DNA of 64,000 bases from Bdellovibrio sp. ZAP7 (GTDB lineage Bacteria > Bdellovibrionota > Bdellovibrionia > Bdellovibrionales > Bdellovibrionaceae). Below the pieces are notes generated by a model, which did no database searches, was not told the origin of the DNA, and saw only the letters and a program-made list of their open reading frames with translations. Position 1 is the first letter of the stretch, and each line of letters opens with the position of its first letter. Shown here one piece after another: positions 23,516-32,442 of this stretch. Where the stretch lies: positions 1,674,001 through 1,738,000 of the forward strand of contig NZ_CP030082.1 in the NCBI RefSeq assembly GCF_006874645.1. The letters run 5' to 3'. Made by a program: the position numbers and the translations under genes.

Positions 23516-25197
23516 CTCGTCACCTTCTGAATACCGCGGTCTACGTTAAAGCTAAAGGAGAATGCCTGGCGTCCTGGAAGAGTTCCCAGAGTCGGCGTTT
23601 GGCTTTTAATTTGTCCATCGGCTGTGATATTGGATAGAGACTTTTGCAGCAGGCTTAGTTGTTGGGGATTGTTTACGTACCCTTCAAGAACTACGTGAGC
23701 ATCTTTGATGTTGAAGGTGCGCACATCCAGCGTCACTGCGTTTTTCGCAGGAGCCGCATCTGTCACTTTCTTCATGATATCCAGGGCGGAGTTCATATTC
23801 GCGACACTCGCCAACGTTTTTAAATCAGAGGCACGTTTTTTATTGTCGCGGATATATTTTTTGATTCCGGCTTCAGAGGCATTTCTACCTTTGAGGTTTG
23901 CCACGTTCTTAGCTTGAGTTTTCAAAACTTCCTGAGAGCGTTCCGCCAAACTTAGCGCGAAATCCTCACGTAAGTAGGAGTAAACGAAAAGCACCAGCAA
24001 AGCTGCTGTTGCAAGTTTCGCTGTATGGCCCCATTTCTCCCAAATCACCTTGAATTGGTGATTTTGACGGGCAAATTCACCGCGAAGGAAATTGATTGGA
24101 GGATTGCGGGGTTTCTTGAAGCCTTCAATCGCAAGACCAATTGCCACGCCCAATTTTGCTGAATTAGCTTGGGAACGTTCAAAAGCAACATTCGGAATCG
24201 TATCCAAGATAGCCAAGCGATTCGCAGGAATTTCTAAGGCTTGAGTCATAAAAGGACCCAAGTTTTGAATTTGCGAAGTGCCCCCCGTTAAACCGATGTT
24301 CATGATTTCAACGTTGAACTCGGATTTGATTTCCAGAATGGAAAGTTGCAGGTCGCGAGTCATCTCGCGAACACATTTGGCAATCGTTTCTGAGAACGTC
24401 ACTTGGTCAAAAGTAGCACCTTGTTTGTTTGTCAGAATAAAGGCTTTTGTTTGCAGTTCGCGCAAAGCTTCGATGTAAGGAATTTCATACTTCTTGGCGA
24501 TGGCTTCAGCGATATTTTTTCCACCCCACAGCAAAGAGCGGATGCCGATTACAGAGCTTCCCTCGATAGCGCACACTAACGTGCGTGTGTGGCCGATGTT
24601 CAATACCAGACGGATATGACGAAGAGGTTTATATTCCGTGATGTCGTAGTTTTGGGGATTGCTGATTTGTGCCGGTGGGGCTTCATTCCAGCGTTCAAAA
24701 ATATTGCTGAAAGCCGCACCCTCTGTGGAAATCAAATAGGGCTCAACGCCAATGTCTTTCGCGCGATCCACCAGATTCTGCACATGAACTTTAGGAGCCG
24801 CACATGCTAGGACTTCCGCACCACCACCGACGGTGCGGATGATTTTTGCATCAAAGACTGCATTGTCAGAGGAGAAGGGAAGATCTTCTTCAAGTTCAAA
24901 AGCCAAACTTTTAAAAATCTTAATACGATCGCTGAATGGGAAAAACTTATTGCGAACGGCGACGCGATCCTGGCGCAAGCCAAGAATAAAGCGGGTTTGC
25001 GAGTGATCATAGCGGGCAAGTAGATCGCGAAGATATTCGATGATCTCCAACTCAGAATCACTTTGAGGGTTGGTGCTTAGAACATGCTCAAAGAACTGAA
25101 CGACTTGAAAGCCCTTCGTCGTTGATTGCATTTCGACAACTTTAATGCTGCTTGACCCGATGTCGATACCAAGTGATTTCAAAGACCGTTCCTCCAT
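23512..25197 (-). CDS. gspL: Type II secretion protein GspL (PilM-like ATPase fold)
   Basis: This is a 561-residue protein with an actin-like cytoplasmic domain of the PilM type: the phosphate-1 loop GIDIGSSSIKVVEM at the start, a second loop around VLNIGHTRTLVCAIEG, and IGLTGGTSQIQNLG. A membrane helix follows at about residue 395 (LATAALLVLFVYSYL), then a coiled coil and a small ferredoxin-like periplasmic domain. GspL connects the GspE ATPase to GspM. It is longer than the typical 400-residue GspL and keeps more complete PilM motifs. It overlaps gspM by 4 bp and follows gspK after 79 bp. Confidence 0.88.
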   Translation of the reverse strand: MEERSLKSLGIDIGSSSIKVVEMQSTTKGFQVVQFFEHVLSTNPQSDSELEIIEYLRDLLARYDHSQTRFILGLRQDRVAVRNKFFPFSDRIKIFKSLAFELEEDLPFSSDNAVFDAKIIRTVGGGAEVLACAAPKVHVQNLVDRAKDIGVEPYLISTEGAAFSNIFERWNEAPPAQISNPQNYDITEYKPLRHIRLVLNIGHTRTLVCAIEGSSVIGIRSLLWGGKNIAEAIAKKYEIPYIEALRELQTKAFILTNKQGATFDQVTFSETIAKCVREMTRDLQLSILEIKSEFNVEIMNIGLTGGTSQIQNLGPFMTQALEIPANRLAILDTIPNVAFERSQANSAKLGVAIGLAIEGFKKPRNPPINFLRGEFARQNHQFKVIWEKWGHTAKLATAALLVLFVYSYLREDFALSLAERSQEVLKTQAKNVANLKGRNASEAGIKKYIRDNKKRASDLKTLASVANMNSALDIMKKVTDAAPAKNAVTLDVRTFNIKDAHVVLEGYVNNPQQLSLLQKSLSNITADGQIKSQTPTLGTLPGRQAFSFSFNVDRGIQKVTR

Positions 25198-25276
25198 GAA
25201 CGAGATAATGGTCTAAGTATATGTTGCCTTTGGACTTAAGTAAAATCATTCCTCAGTCGAGGGACTCGACTAAGGA

Positions 25277-26536
25277 CTATCTTTCTGACCAATAAACGAT
25301 GCGAGGAGGGCCTTTGGAGATGGCATCCGCTTTTTGCTGTTGGTTGCCACTTTGGTTGCCAGGTTGCTGACCGATTTGACCTTTGTTTTGGTTGGCAGGA
25401 TCATTCGGGTCATTGGCATTCGGGTTTTGAGCTTTTTTGTCTTTATCCACGTAGTCTTTGATTTTCGCGACGGTTTTATTGAAATCCATCGTGATAACCG
25501 TGATCTCACTGGTAGAGCGCGCGAATTCGCCCGTGCTGCGGATACGGAAGTTAAAGACGGAATCAAACACTAAAGGAATTTCGTCGGTTTTACCTTCCAG
25601 ACGAGCATTTTTAGACTGTACGAAGTTCCAAAAGTCAGCGGCATCCTTAAACGGGCCCCCTTGGTTCTGGTCATCCCGGCGTTTGATGATTTCTGTCACA
25701 ACTTCTTCGGTCATACCCGGATCTAAAGATTTCAAAACTTCTTTGCTGGCGATGTTGGGATTGATGCCCTTCATGCCGTAGATTGTGATACGTGGTTCGA
25801 TTAAATCATAAAGGTCATCTGTCATCTCAGGAACGAAATGAAGCTCTGAAAGAGTCCGGAAAGCGCGATTGGGTGGGAAATAGTCTGATTGCGCTTCAGA
25901 ATTCAAATTAGCGTAGTTCGCGCGCTTATCGCCACCATTCGCAGACGTGGCTTTGTCACTCATATAGTCGGCGATGTTGTTGATGATTTTTTCAAAATTT
26001 GTGTTTGAATGCTCGCGGCCCCAGGCTTCGTCTTCCTTCATTTTTTGTTGGAAGATATTTAGAAGCTGTTGCTTCGTCACTTTACGCAAAGTTTCAGAAG
26101 GGGAGGTCAAGTCATTGATGTCGATCTTGGAGCCCTCGTCCTCGATCGTCGTGATGTAACTTGCATCCATGGCGGATTCTTTGGTCAATTTCTTAAAGGC
26201 ATCTTTATCAATGGCCGTCAGTTCGTCGGGGACCGGCAATGGCCAAGCAAACGGGAATTGCCAGATCATATTTAACAAGGGACTGTTGCTGCCCAGCTGC
26301 GCGCCGAACTTGCTTTGCGCCTGCTGATAGATTTTCACGCGCAAAAGTGCCAACTGCATTCCAGATTTCGCGGCATAGTAAGCTTTGATACGATTTAACC
26401 CTGCTGAGTTCACTTCGTATTCGATACGCGTTTCAGACACCAGTTCGGTCGCAAAATACATGATGAACATTAAGCAGGCCGTCACCACGATCAAAGCCAT
26501 ACCACGTCTGTTGCGAAGGGGTTTAAAAATATTCAT
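25277..26536 (-). CDS. gspK: Type II secretion minor pseudopilin GspK
   Basis: This is a 419-residue protein with a prepilin peptidase site RRG|MALIVV followed by a hydrophobic helix. GspK caps the tip of the pseudopilus with GspI and GspJ and is the largest pseudopilin. A helix-hairpin-helix region (GMKGINPNIASKEVLKSL) is typical of GspK. The glutamate at +5 of other pseudopilins is replaced by valine, as is normal for K. The C-terminal 60 residues are asparagine/glutamine-rich low complexity, not usual for the family. It overlaps gspJ by one base. Confidence 0.9.
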   Translation of the reverse strand: MNIFKPLRNRRGMALIVVTACLMFIMYFATELVSETRIEYEVNSAGLNRIKAYYAAKSGMQLALLRVKIYQQAQSKFGAQLGSNSPLLNMIWQFPFAWPLPVPDELTAIDKDAFKKLTKESAMDASYITTIEDEGSKIDINDLTSPSETLRKVTKQQLLNIFQQKMKEDEAWGREHSNTNFEKIINNIADYMSDKATSANGGDKRANYANLNSEAQSDYFPPNRAFRTLSELHFVPEMTDDLYDLIEPRITIYGMKGINPNIASKEVLKSLDPGMTEEVVTEIIKRRDDQNQGGPFKDAADFWNFVQSKNARLEGKTDEIPLVFDSVFNFRIRSTGEFARSTSEITVITMDFNKTVAKIKDYVDKDKKAQNPNANDPNDPANQNKGQIGQQPGNQSGNQQQKADAISKGPPRIVYWSER

Positions 26537-27438
26537 TATTGAAACCCTCCATTTGGTCGCTGCTGTTGTTGTTGACCCTGTTGCTGCTGTCCTTGCTGTT
26601 GGGCTTGCCCAGTTGCAGAGTCATCAGGATTGTTGGTGAAATGAATCGGAACGATCACTTGCATAGAGTACTTGCGATCTTTGCCGCCGGTTTTTTTAGT
26701 AACCGTCACAGAAAGTTCCACCGCTTGTGGGAATTTTCCTTTGGTCGCACCGTCGCCCGCTTGATCGGTTCTCCAGTCAGTAACCCAATCCTGTTTTCCC
26801 TTACCCATATAGCGGAATTTAAACTCGGTGACGTTTTCAAGTAGAACCGTTTCCGTCCCACCTTTGGTCACATCTAAATCCACCCACGGAGAAGATCTGC
26901 GCCACACGCATTTAGAAGTGCCACCATTTGGATCCAGGCTTTTGCATTCTTTTAATTCGTAACCGACTTCGATAAAGTCTGCCTGTTGGGTGTTACGAAC
27001 GGTGCGGGCGTTATTCATGGTGACGAAATTCAAAGTCTCGGCGTTGCCGATAAATTGTGTTTCAGGATCTTTGCGTGGAACTTCACGATTTTGTTGTTGC
27101 TGTTGAAACCCGCCTGGTTGTTGACCCATGTTTGGATTTACGAAGCCGGGTTGGTTTAATCCAGGGTTTAATTGTCCCTGGTTTTGATTACTTTTTTTAG
27201 CTAAAAGGTCGGCGATTTCTTTTTCGACATCGCGATAATGATAGGCCATGTTGATGTCTTTTTGAATCAAGCGAACGGCATCACGCAGATGGGACACTTC
27301 GTCGATTTGTGTCGTCACCTTGGTTTTCATTTTAATACTTTGCTGAATGGATTGTGCCACCAGAATAATCATCACGCTTAAGATCGAGATCGTGATCATC
27401 ATTTCAATCAAAGTAAAACCGCGGTTCAGCTTTTTCAT
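26536..27438 (-). CDS. gspJ: Type II secretion minor pseudopilin GspJ
   Basis: This is a 300-residue protein with cleavage site NRG|FTLIEMMIT and the N-terminal helix. It belongs to the tip complex I-J-K. The globular part is split by a glutamine/asparagine/glycine-rich insertion (about residues 90-120), and the protein ends in a further glutamine-rich tail with runs of up to five glutamines. Both extras are unusual and are shared in style with GspK. One-base overlaps join it to gspI and gspK. Confidence 0.9.
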   Translation of the reverse strand: MKKLNRGFTLIEMMITISILSVMIILVAQSIQQSIKMKTKVTTQIDEVSHLRDAVRLIQKDINMAYHYRDVEKEIADLLAKKSNQNQGQLNPGLNQPGFVNPNMGQQPGGFQQQQQNREVPRKDPETQFIGNAETLNFVTMNNARTVRNTQQADFIEVGYELKECKSLDPNGGTSKCVWRRSSPWVDLDVTKGGTETVLLENVTEFKFRYMGKGKQDWVTDWRTDQAGDGATKGKFPQAVELSVTVTKKTGGKDRKYSMQVIVPIHFTNNPDDSATGQAQQQGQQQQGQQQQQRPNGGFQ

Positions 27439-27947
27439 TATTGACCGGCCCCGCCAGGAACGCCTGGCATAGGAATTTCACGGTCATAATCGACAAAGTA
27501 TTGAGTGGCAGAAAAATTCATCGGTTTTTTGCCACCTTTATAAAACACAGTGACTTTGACTTCTTTGATGGATTTTGAAAGATGCTGCGTCAGCGTCTTC
27601 ATAAGGGTCAGGGACATTTCATCCGCTCCACCATCACGGGCTGTCAGTGTTGCGGAGATGTCGGGAACTTCAAACTCTTTGGATTCCATTTTCCACGAGT
27701 ACTGCGGAAATTCAGAACCGAAATCGTCTTCTTTTTCTTCCGGGATAGAGTCTAAGGATTTGCCGGTGTATTCGATTTCGATCTCGGCCATTTTACGTTC
27801 CAGGAGGGCGGTGACTTCGGTTGCGAACTGCGCCTTGCGCACGAACATAAAGCTTCCACCCCAGGAGTTCGCTAACAGAACCAAACCTGAAGAGAGGATG
27901 ACCAACGCAAGGACGGTCTCGATCAATGTGAAGCCTTTATTTTTCAC
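27438..27947 (-). CDS. gspI: Type II secretion minor pseudopilin GspI
   Basis: This is a 169-residue pseudopilin with peptidase site NKG|FTLIETVLALVIL and a C-terminal beta domain. GspI starts assembly of the I-J-K tip. It overlaps gspH by 4 bp and gspJ by one base. The size is a little above the usual 120-130 residues because of loops in the globular domain. The letter I rather than H is set by the gene order and by the FTLIETVLALVIL helix. Confidence 0.87.
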   Translation of the reverse strand: MKNKGFTLIETVLALVILSSGLVLLANSWGGSFMFVRKAQFATEVTALLERKMAEIEIEYTGKSLDSIPEEKEDDFGSEFPQYSWKMESKEFEVPDISATLTARDGGADEMSLTLMKTLTQHLSKSIKEVKVTVFYKGGKKPMNFSATQYFVDYDREIPMPGVPGGAGQ

Positions 27948-28540
27948 CGCTGAATATCCTTTAACGATTGAGCTTTCTCTATGATATCAGCTTGACCCGT
28001 TAAAGGATTAAAAACAAGTGTCCAAACTAAATTATTTCCGCCGGAAATCTGCACGGCAGCGGCTTCAACAAAGCCTTCGGCGAAAAAGTGAATGTAAGCG
28101 GCACCCGTCGTAATGGGTTCCTTGGCGGAGGAAGTTTCAACTTGAGTGAAACGGAATCCATCGGGAAGGTGAGCTTCCTTTTTTAAGACAGAAGTATCTA
28201 TCGCATACTTAGGCGGTGGAGCTTCATCGTCTTTGGATTTATTCTTTTGTCTTTCGCGCTCTTTTTCCGCGGAATCTGGATCAACAGGAATAGGACCATT
28301 GGCTCTTTCGACCCAATAAGTACCGGCGTTATCGCCATCCAGATTTAAAACCAAGCGGTAAGTGGAGTTGTAGATACGTGCTTTGTTGCGCACGGTTTTA
28401 GTCAGAGACATGAATTGACGAGTCGTCGCTCTGATATTGGTCTGTTTCTTAAACAGACGAGGGGCTCCGATAACAACCAGTCCAGCGATAATTGCTAGAA
28501 CGATCATCACCTCAATGAGGGTGAAGCCCCTGCGATTCAC
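27944..28540 (-). CDS. gspH: Type II secretion minor pseudopilin GspH
   Basis: This is a 198-residue pseudopilin with RRG|FTLIEVMIVLAII and the GspH-type segment following it (RATTRQFMSLTKTVRNKA). A lysine/glutamate-rich loop (about residues 88-105) interrupts the beta domain. GspH links the major pseudopilin filament to the tip complex. It starts 3 bp after gspG. Confidence 0.87.
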   Translation of the reverse strand: MNRRGFTLIEVMIVLAIIAGLVVIGAPRLFKKQTNIRATTRQFMSLTKTVRNKARIYNSTYRLVLNLDGDNAGTYWVERANGPIPVDPDSAEKERERQKNKSKDDEAPPPKYAIDTSVLKKEAHLPDGFRFTQVETSSAKEPITTGAAYIHFFAEGFVEAAAVQISGGNNLVWTLVFNPLTGQADIIEKAQSLKDIQR

Positions 28541-28542
28541 GA

Positions 28543-28947
28543 TTAGTTCAAATCTTCCAACGTGATGTCAGTGTCGTAACCAGAGCCGCCTTCGCGACCA
28601 TCTTTACCCAAAGACTTCAAGTGGTATTCGCCACCGTTGACTTCGTAAACATATTCGTGATCCCAACGATCTTTGATAACTCTGATGTAAGGTTCTGGGC
28701 CCCAGTTGCTGCAGTTAGGATCTGCTTTAGTTAGACCTTCTAACGTTTGCGGATACTTGTTGCAATCTGTGTAGTACATTTGCAAAGCATTAGAAAGCTG
28801 ACCCATGTGGATCTTAGTTTCTTTAACTTTTGCTTTGTCTGTAGCACCTTGCATACGAGGAAGTAGAAGAGCTGAGATACCGGCGATGATAGCAAGTACG
28901 ATCATGATCTCGATCAAAGTCATACCCTTGCGATTGCTAATGAACAT
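28543..28947 (-). CDS. gspG: Type II secretion major pseudopilin GspG
   Basis: This 134-residue protein has the prepilin cleavage site RKG|MTLIEIMIVLAIIAG, and the C-terminal region is typical of GspG (LGKDGREGGSGYDTDI), with the acidic residues that bind calcium in characterised homologues. It forms the pseudopilus that drives export. A ribosome site (AAGGAG) precedes the ATG. Upstream lie 524 bp containing a very long hairpin and the gspF terminator, so gspG-N probably have their own promoter. Confidence 0.95.
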   Translation of the reverse strand: MFISNRKGMTLIEIMIVLAIIAGISALLLPRMQGATDKAKVKETKIHMGQLSNALQMYYTDCNKYPQTLEGLTKADPNCSNWGPEPYIRVIKDRWDHEYVYEVNGGEYHLKSLGKDGREGGSGYDTDITLEDLN

Positions 28948-29006
28948 TCGAAACTCCTTGTTAACAGTTAGAAATCATAACAGAAACGCCCATCACGGTA
29001 AAGCTT

Positions 29007-29277
29007 CGGTTCTGACTTGGCACATTCTTTTGTCTTGTTGTCTTACAGGGATTTCGGTCCTCCCTTTGGTGTTGGGGAGGAAGGCTCGCTTACCTCGGAC
29101 AGTCCTCGCTCGTTTTGGTCGTTTGTTGTTTAGTTTTGTTGTGGCTCGATTTTTGTTTATTGGCTTCGTTTGTTTCAGAATGGCCTGCGGAACTCGGACG
29201 CGAGCCTTTCTCCCCAACACCAAACGGAGAAGAAGTGTTGAGACAACAAGGCGAAAGAATGTGCCAAATCAGAATCG
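29007..29277. repeat. Very long hairpin (element D) between gspF and gspG
   Basis: Arms of about 80 bases (29007-29089 and 29200-29277) are inverted repeats interrupted by small bulges. Matching blocks include TTGGCACATTCTTT, CTTGTTGTCT, TTTGGTGTTGGGGAG and AAGGCTCGC. The 110-bp loop is T-rich with no open frame of note. The GC-rich core of elements A-C is not evident here, so it is either a diverged member or a separate class. It lies about 200 bp downstream of the gspF stop and 60 bp upstream of gspG. Confidence 0.8.
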
Positions 29278-29396
29278 AAACAATGAGATAGCTGTTTTTG
29301 TTAAATTCAACTTTAAGTCGAGTTTGAAGTCCGATTAGCTTAAGAAGGCAGGAGCATGAAGTTCAACTTTAACTTTTGTGATCAGCCCTGCGAACG

Positions 29397-29420
29397 AAAA
29401 AAGGGACCTTTGGGTCCCTG
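29397..29420 (-). terminator. Intrinsic terminator after gspF
   Basis: Read on the minus strand, AGGGACC(C) pairs with GGTCCCT and is followed by a run of T residues (A-run 29397-29401 on the plus strand). It lies 50 bp after the gspF stop and would end the gspC-D-E-F transcript. A second small hairpin, TTAGGCG/CGCCTAA, overlaps the gspF stop itself. Confidence 0.75.
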
Positions 29421-29471
29421 TATTCCTAATTTCCAATTTCCAATTTCAAATTTCCGTTAGGCGCAAAGCGC

Positions 29472-30689
29472 CTAACCAGCCATGTTGGTCATTTCGAACA
29501 TTGGGATCATGACGGCGAATACGATCATGGCGATGGCCATACCCATGAGGACTGTGACGACTGGACCCATGAGGGAGGTCATGGATTCTAGTTTGTTTTT
29601 TACTTGGAAGTCGAAGGCGTCGGAAACTTGCATGAGCATGTTTTCCAGGTCGCCTGTTTTTTCACCGATGTTGACCATGTGGATGACGATCGGCGGGAAC
29701 TGGCCTGACTTTTTTAAAGGTCCTGCGATGGACTCACCCTCTGCGATGTTGCTGCGGGCTTCATCGATGGCGATGGCTAGGACGTGGTTGTCGACGACGT
29801 TTTTAACGATGTCCAATGCTGTTAGCATGGGAACGCCGCCTGTTAATAGAGTCGCAAGCGTTCTGGTAAAACGAGATACGGCGACCATTCTTACTGCGGG
29901 GCCTGCGATCGGGAGTTTCAACGAGATGGCGTCCCATTGATTTCTTCCTGTTGGAGTGGATTTCCAGTTTCTAAACATCACGATCGCAACGGCGATGATA
30001 CCAAAGATGATGTACCAATAGTTCACCATGAATTGGGATGAGTTGATCAAGGCGATCGTGTACCACGGCAACACTAGGTTGGGAGTGGACTCGAACACCG
30101 TCACCATTTTTGGGATCAAGAAAATGAAAAGGAACGAAAGTAAGGCTGTCGTTACTACCAGCATGATAACCGGGTAGGTCATCGCGCTGGAAACTTTGGC
30201 GCGAAGTTCGGCTTGAGCTTCAGTGAACTCTGCCAGACGCATCAGGATGACGTCCAAAGAACCTGACATTTCACCGGCTTCAACCATGGAAACGTAAATT
30301 TTCGTAAAGATCGTTGGGTATTTCTGCAGGGCTTTTGCGAAGGGTGAACCTTCGTTAACCATGTTCTTACAGTCTGCAATCGCCTCTGATAAAGTTGGAT
30401 TTTCAACTTGTTCAGCGATAGCGGCGAGTGCATCAACCAAAGGGATGTTGGCTTTTACCAGGGTCGCCAACTGACGAGTCATCAAAGACAAGTCTTTAAC
30501 GCCAACGGCTTTTGTCGCTTTGGGCCCTTTGGATTTTTTGGTGTCGATCTTCTTTTTATCACGAATATCGACAACGTAAACATTATCCTTTTTTAGGCGA
30601 GCACGGGCTGCGCGCAGATTTTCTGCGTCGATGATACCCTTGGTGTTTTTTCCATCGCGGGTCAGGCCCTTGTACTCAAAAATTGGCAT
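29472..30689 (-). CDS. gspF: Type II secretion inner-membrane protein GspF
   Basis: This 405-residue polytopic platform protein has two homologous cytoplasmic domains with the family signatures (LATLVKANIPLVDAL, VEAGEMSGSLDVIL, then LATLLTGGVPMLTAL, NIGEKTGDLENML). It has three membrane helices (LVVTTALLSFLFIFLIP, YWYIIFGIIAVAIVMF, and the C-terminal VTVLMGMAIAMIVFAVM). GspF couples GspE to pseudopilus assembly. It starts one base after the gspE stop. Confidence 0.95.
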   Translation of the reverse strand: MPIFEYKGLTRDGKNTKGIIDAENLRAARARLKKDNVYVVDIRDKKKIDTKKSKGPKATKAVGVKDLSLMTRQLATLVKANIPLVDALAAIAEQVENPTLSEAIADCKNMVNEGSPFAKALQKYPTIFTKIYVSMVEAGEMSGSLDVILMRLAEFTEAQAELRAKVSSAMTYPVIMLVVTTALLSFLFIFLIPKMVTVFESTPNLVLPWYTIALINSSQFMVNYWYIIFGIIAVAIVMFRNWKSTPTGRNQWDAISLKLPIAGPAVRMVAVSRFTRTLATLLTGGVPMLTALDIVKNVVDNHVLAIAIDEARSNIAEGESIAGPLKKSGQFPPIVIHMVNIGEKTGDLENMLMQVSDAFDFQVKNKLESMTSLMGPVVTVLMGMAIAMIVFAVMIPMFEMTNMAG

Positions 30690-30690
30690 A

Positions 30691-32382
30691 TTATAGATCC
30701 AGTTGCGTATTCGTAGTTAGCTGTTCAATTGTAGTCACACCAGCTAGTACTTTGGCAATACCATGGTCACGGAAAGTTTTCATTCCGTTGGCCAAAGCTT
30801 GTTTCTTGAGCGTCGCGCCGTCTTTTCGCTGCATGATCAAAGAACGAATATCGTCGGTCACAACCATCAGCTCACTGATCGTCGTACGACCTGAATATCC
30901 TTTTTGCCCACACTCTGTGCAACCCATGGCTTTACAAATGTGGCTGTTGCGAGCAACTTCACGAGTAACTCCCAATAGAGACAATTCGAAATCAGACGGT
31001 TCGTGCGGAGCTTTACAATGCGGGCAAAGAACACGCACGAGACGTTGAGCGACAACACCCATAACAGATGTTGCGATCAAGAACGGCTCAACCCCGAAGT
31101 CAATCAAACGCGGGAAGGCGCCGGCCGAGTCATTTGTATGCAGAGTCGATAAAACCAAGTGACCCGTAAGGGAGGCTTGAATCGCAAGTTCCGCTGTTTC
31201 CAAGTCACGAATCTCACCGACCATGATGATGTCGGGGTCTTGACGAAGGAAAGATCTTAAACCCGCAGCGAAAGTTAAACCGATCTTCGCGTTGGTTTGC
31301 ACCTGACCAATCCCATGAATACGTTGCTCCACCGGATCTTCAACTGTCAGGATATTCACGTCAGGTTTATTTAATTTCGTTAAAGCTCCGTACAGAGTCG
31401 TGGACTTACCAGAACCCGTTGGACCTGTAACAAGCATGATACCGTCATTACGTGAAAGCAGATCATCTAAGCGATCCAAGTTCTCTCTTGAAAAACCCAG
31501 TTGCTCAAGTTCCAGGATGACAGTCGATCTATCTTGAATACGCATCACCAGGCGCTCACCATGAGCCGTGGGTACTGTGGAGAGACGGATATCGATGTCT
31601 TTACCGCCGACTTTCAAAGGGATACGACCGTCTTGAGGAAGACGTTTTTCTGCGATGTTTAAGTTCGCCATAACTTTGATACGGGAAGTAACAGCGTTTT
31701 GCAGTTTTTTAGGTGGTTTAAAGACGTCCATCAAAACACCGTCCGTACGGAAGCGCACGACCATGTCTTTTTCGTAGGGCTCGATATGGATATCTGACGC
31801 TTTTTCTTTTACGGCGCGGAACAAAAGGCTGTTCACCATTTTGATTACGGGCGCATCGTCTTCGCCAGCTTCCAGCAGATCCACGATCGGATCATCCAGA
31901 TCGTAATCTTCTTCGTCAATTTCATCCAAGCCCGAAAGATTCGCTGTGGATTTTTCGTAAACTTTATTGATCGCATCTTGGATGCGGATCACTGTCGTGA
32001 CTAACGGGCGAACTTTTTTACCGAATAAAACTTTCAAGTCATCCAGTGCTCTCAGGTTTACCGGATTGCTGGTCAATGCGATCAGCTGATCTGGTTCATC
32101 CTTGTAGGGGAGGACTTGGTGTTGTTTTGCGTAGTTGATCGGAATATCCCGGATCAAGTCAGCACTGATGTCTGCAACTGGAATGTCGCGGATAAAATCC
32201 AATCCCAACTCTTTGCAAAGATCACTGACGACTTCATCCGCCGTGGAGAATTCTTTCGAGTTTAAAGCTTCGCCGACTGTGACGGGTCTCACCACAGAGG
32301 GATTTGCAAGCACAGAACGCAGTTGATCCTGTGTTAACGAAGTTGCTTTTGAAAGAATTGTCAGAACATCCACAGTGGCCAT
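30691..32382 (-). CDS. gspE: Type II secretion ATPase GspE
   Basis: This 563-residue secretion ATPase has a T2SSE N-terminal domain, then the Walker A GPTGSGKSTTLYGAL, an Asp box (TVEDPVEQRIHGI), Walker B (DPDIIMVGEIRDLETAE), and the His box (TGHLVLSTLHTNDSAGA). A four-cysteine zinc motif (CPHC and CTECG, about 30 residues apart) near the C-terminus is typical of GspE. It powers pseudopilus growth from the cytoplasm. The 60-bp gap after gspD holds its ribosome site. Confidence 0.96.
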   Translation of the reverse strand: MATVDVLTILSKATSLTQDQLRSVLANPSVVRPVTVGEALNSKEFSTADEVVSDLCKELGLDFIRDIPVADISADLIRDIPINYAKQHQVLPYKDEPDQLIALTSNPVNLRALDDLKVLFGKKVRPLVTTVIRIQDAINKVYEKSTANLSGLDEIDEEDYDLDDPIVDLLEAGEDDAPVIKMVNSLLFRAVKEKASDIHIEPYEKDMVVRFRTDGVLMDVFKPPKKLQNAVTSRIKVMANLNIAEKRLPQDGRIPLKVGGKDIDIRLSTVPTAHGERLVMRIQDRSTVILELEQLGFSRENLDRLDDLLSRNDGIMLVTGPTGSGKSTTLYGALTKLNKPDVNILTVEDPVEQRIHGIGQVQTNAKIGLTFAAGLRSFLRQDPDIIMVGEIRDLETAELAIQASLTGHLVLSTLHTNDSAGAFPRLIDFGVEPFLIATSVMGVVAQRLVRVLCPHCKAPHEPSDFELSLLGVTREVARNSHICKAMGCTECGQKGYSGRTTISELMVVTDDIRSLIMQRKDGATLKKQALANGMKTFRDHGIAKVLAGVTTIEQLTTNTQLDL

Positions 32383-32442
32383 TAAAGTTCCTTCTTGGTA
32401 TCGAAAAGGCAGTTCCGGTTTTAAGGGAACTGCCGCAAAAAA

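Noticed and set aside
29018-29033. TGGCAC-N5-TTTG resembling a sigma-54 promoter
   Set aside because: The second box should be TTGC, the sequence occurs in both arms of palindrome D, and the distance and orientation to gspG are not convincing.
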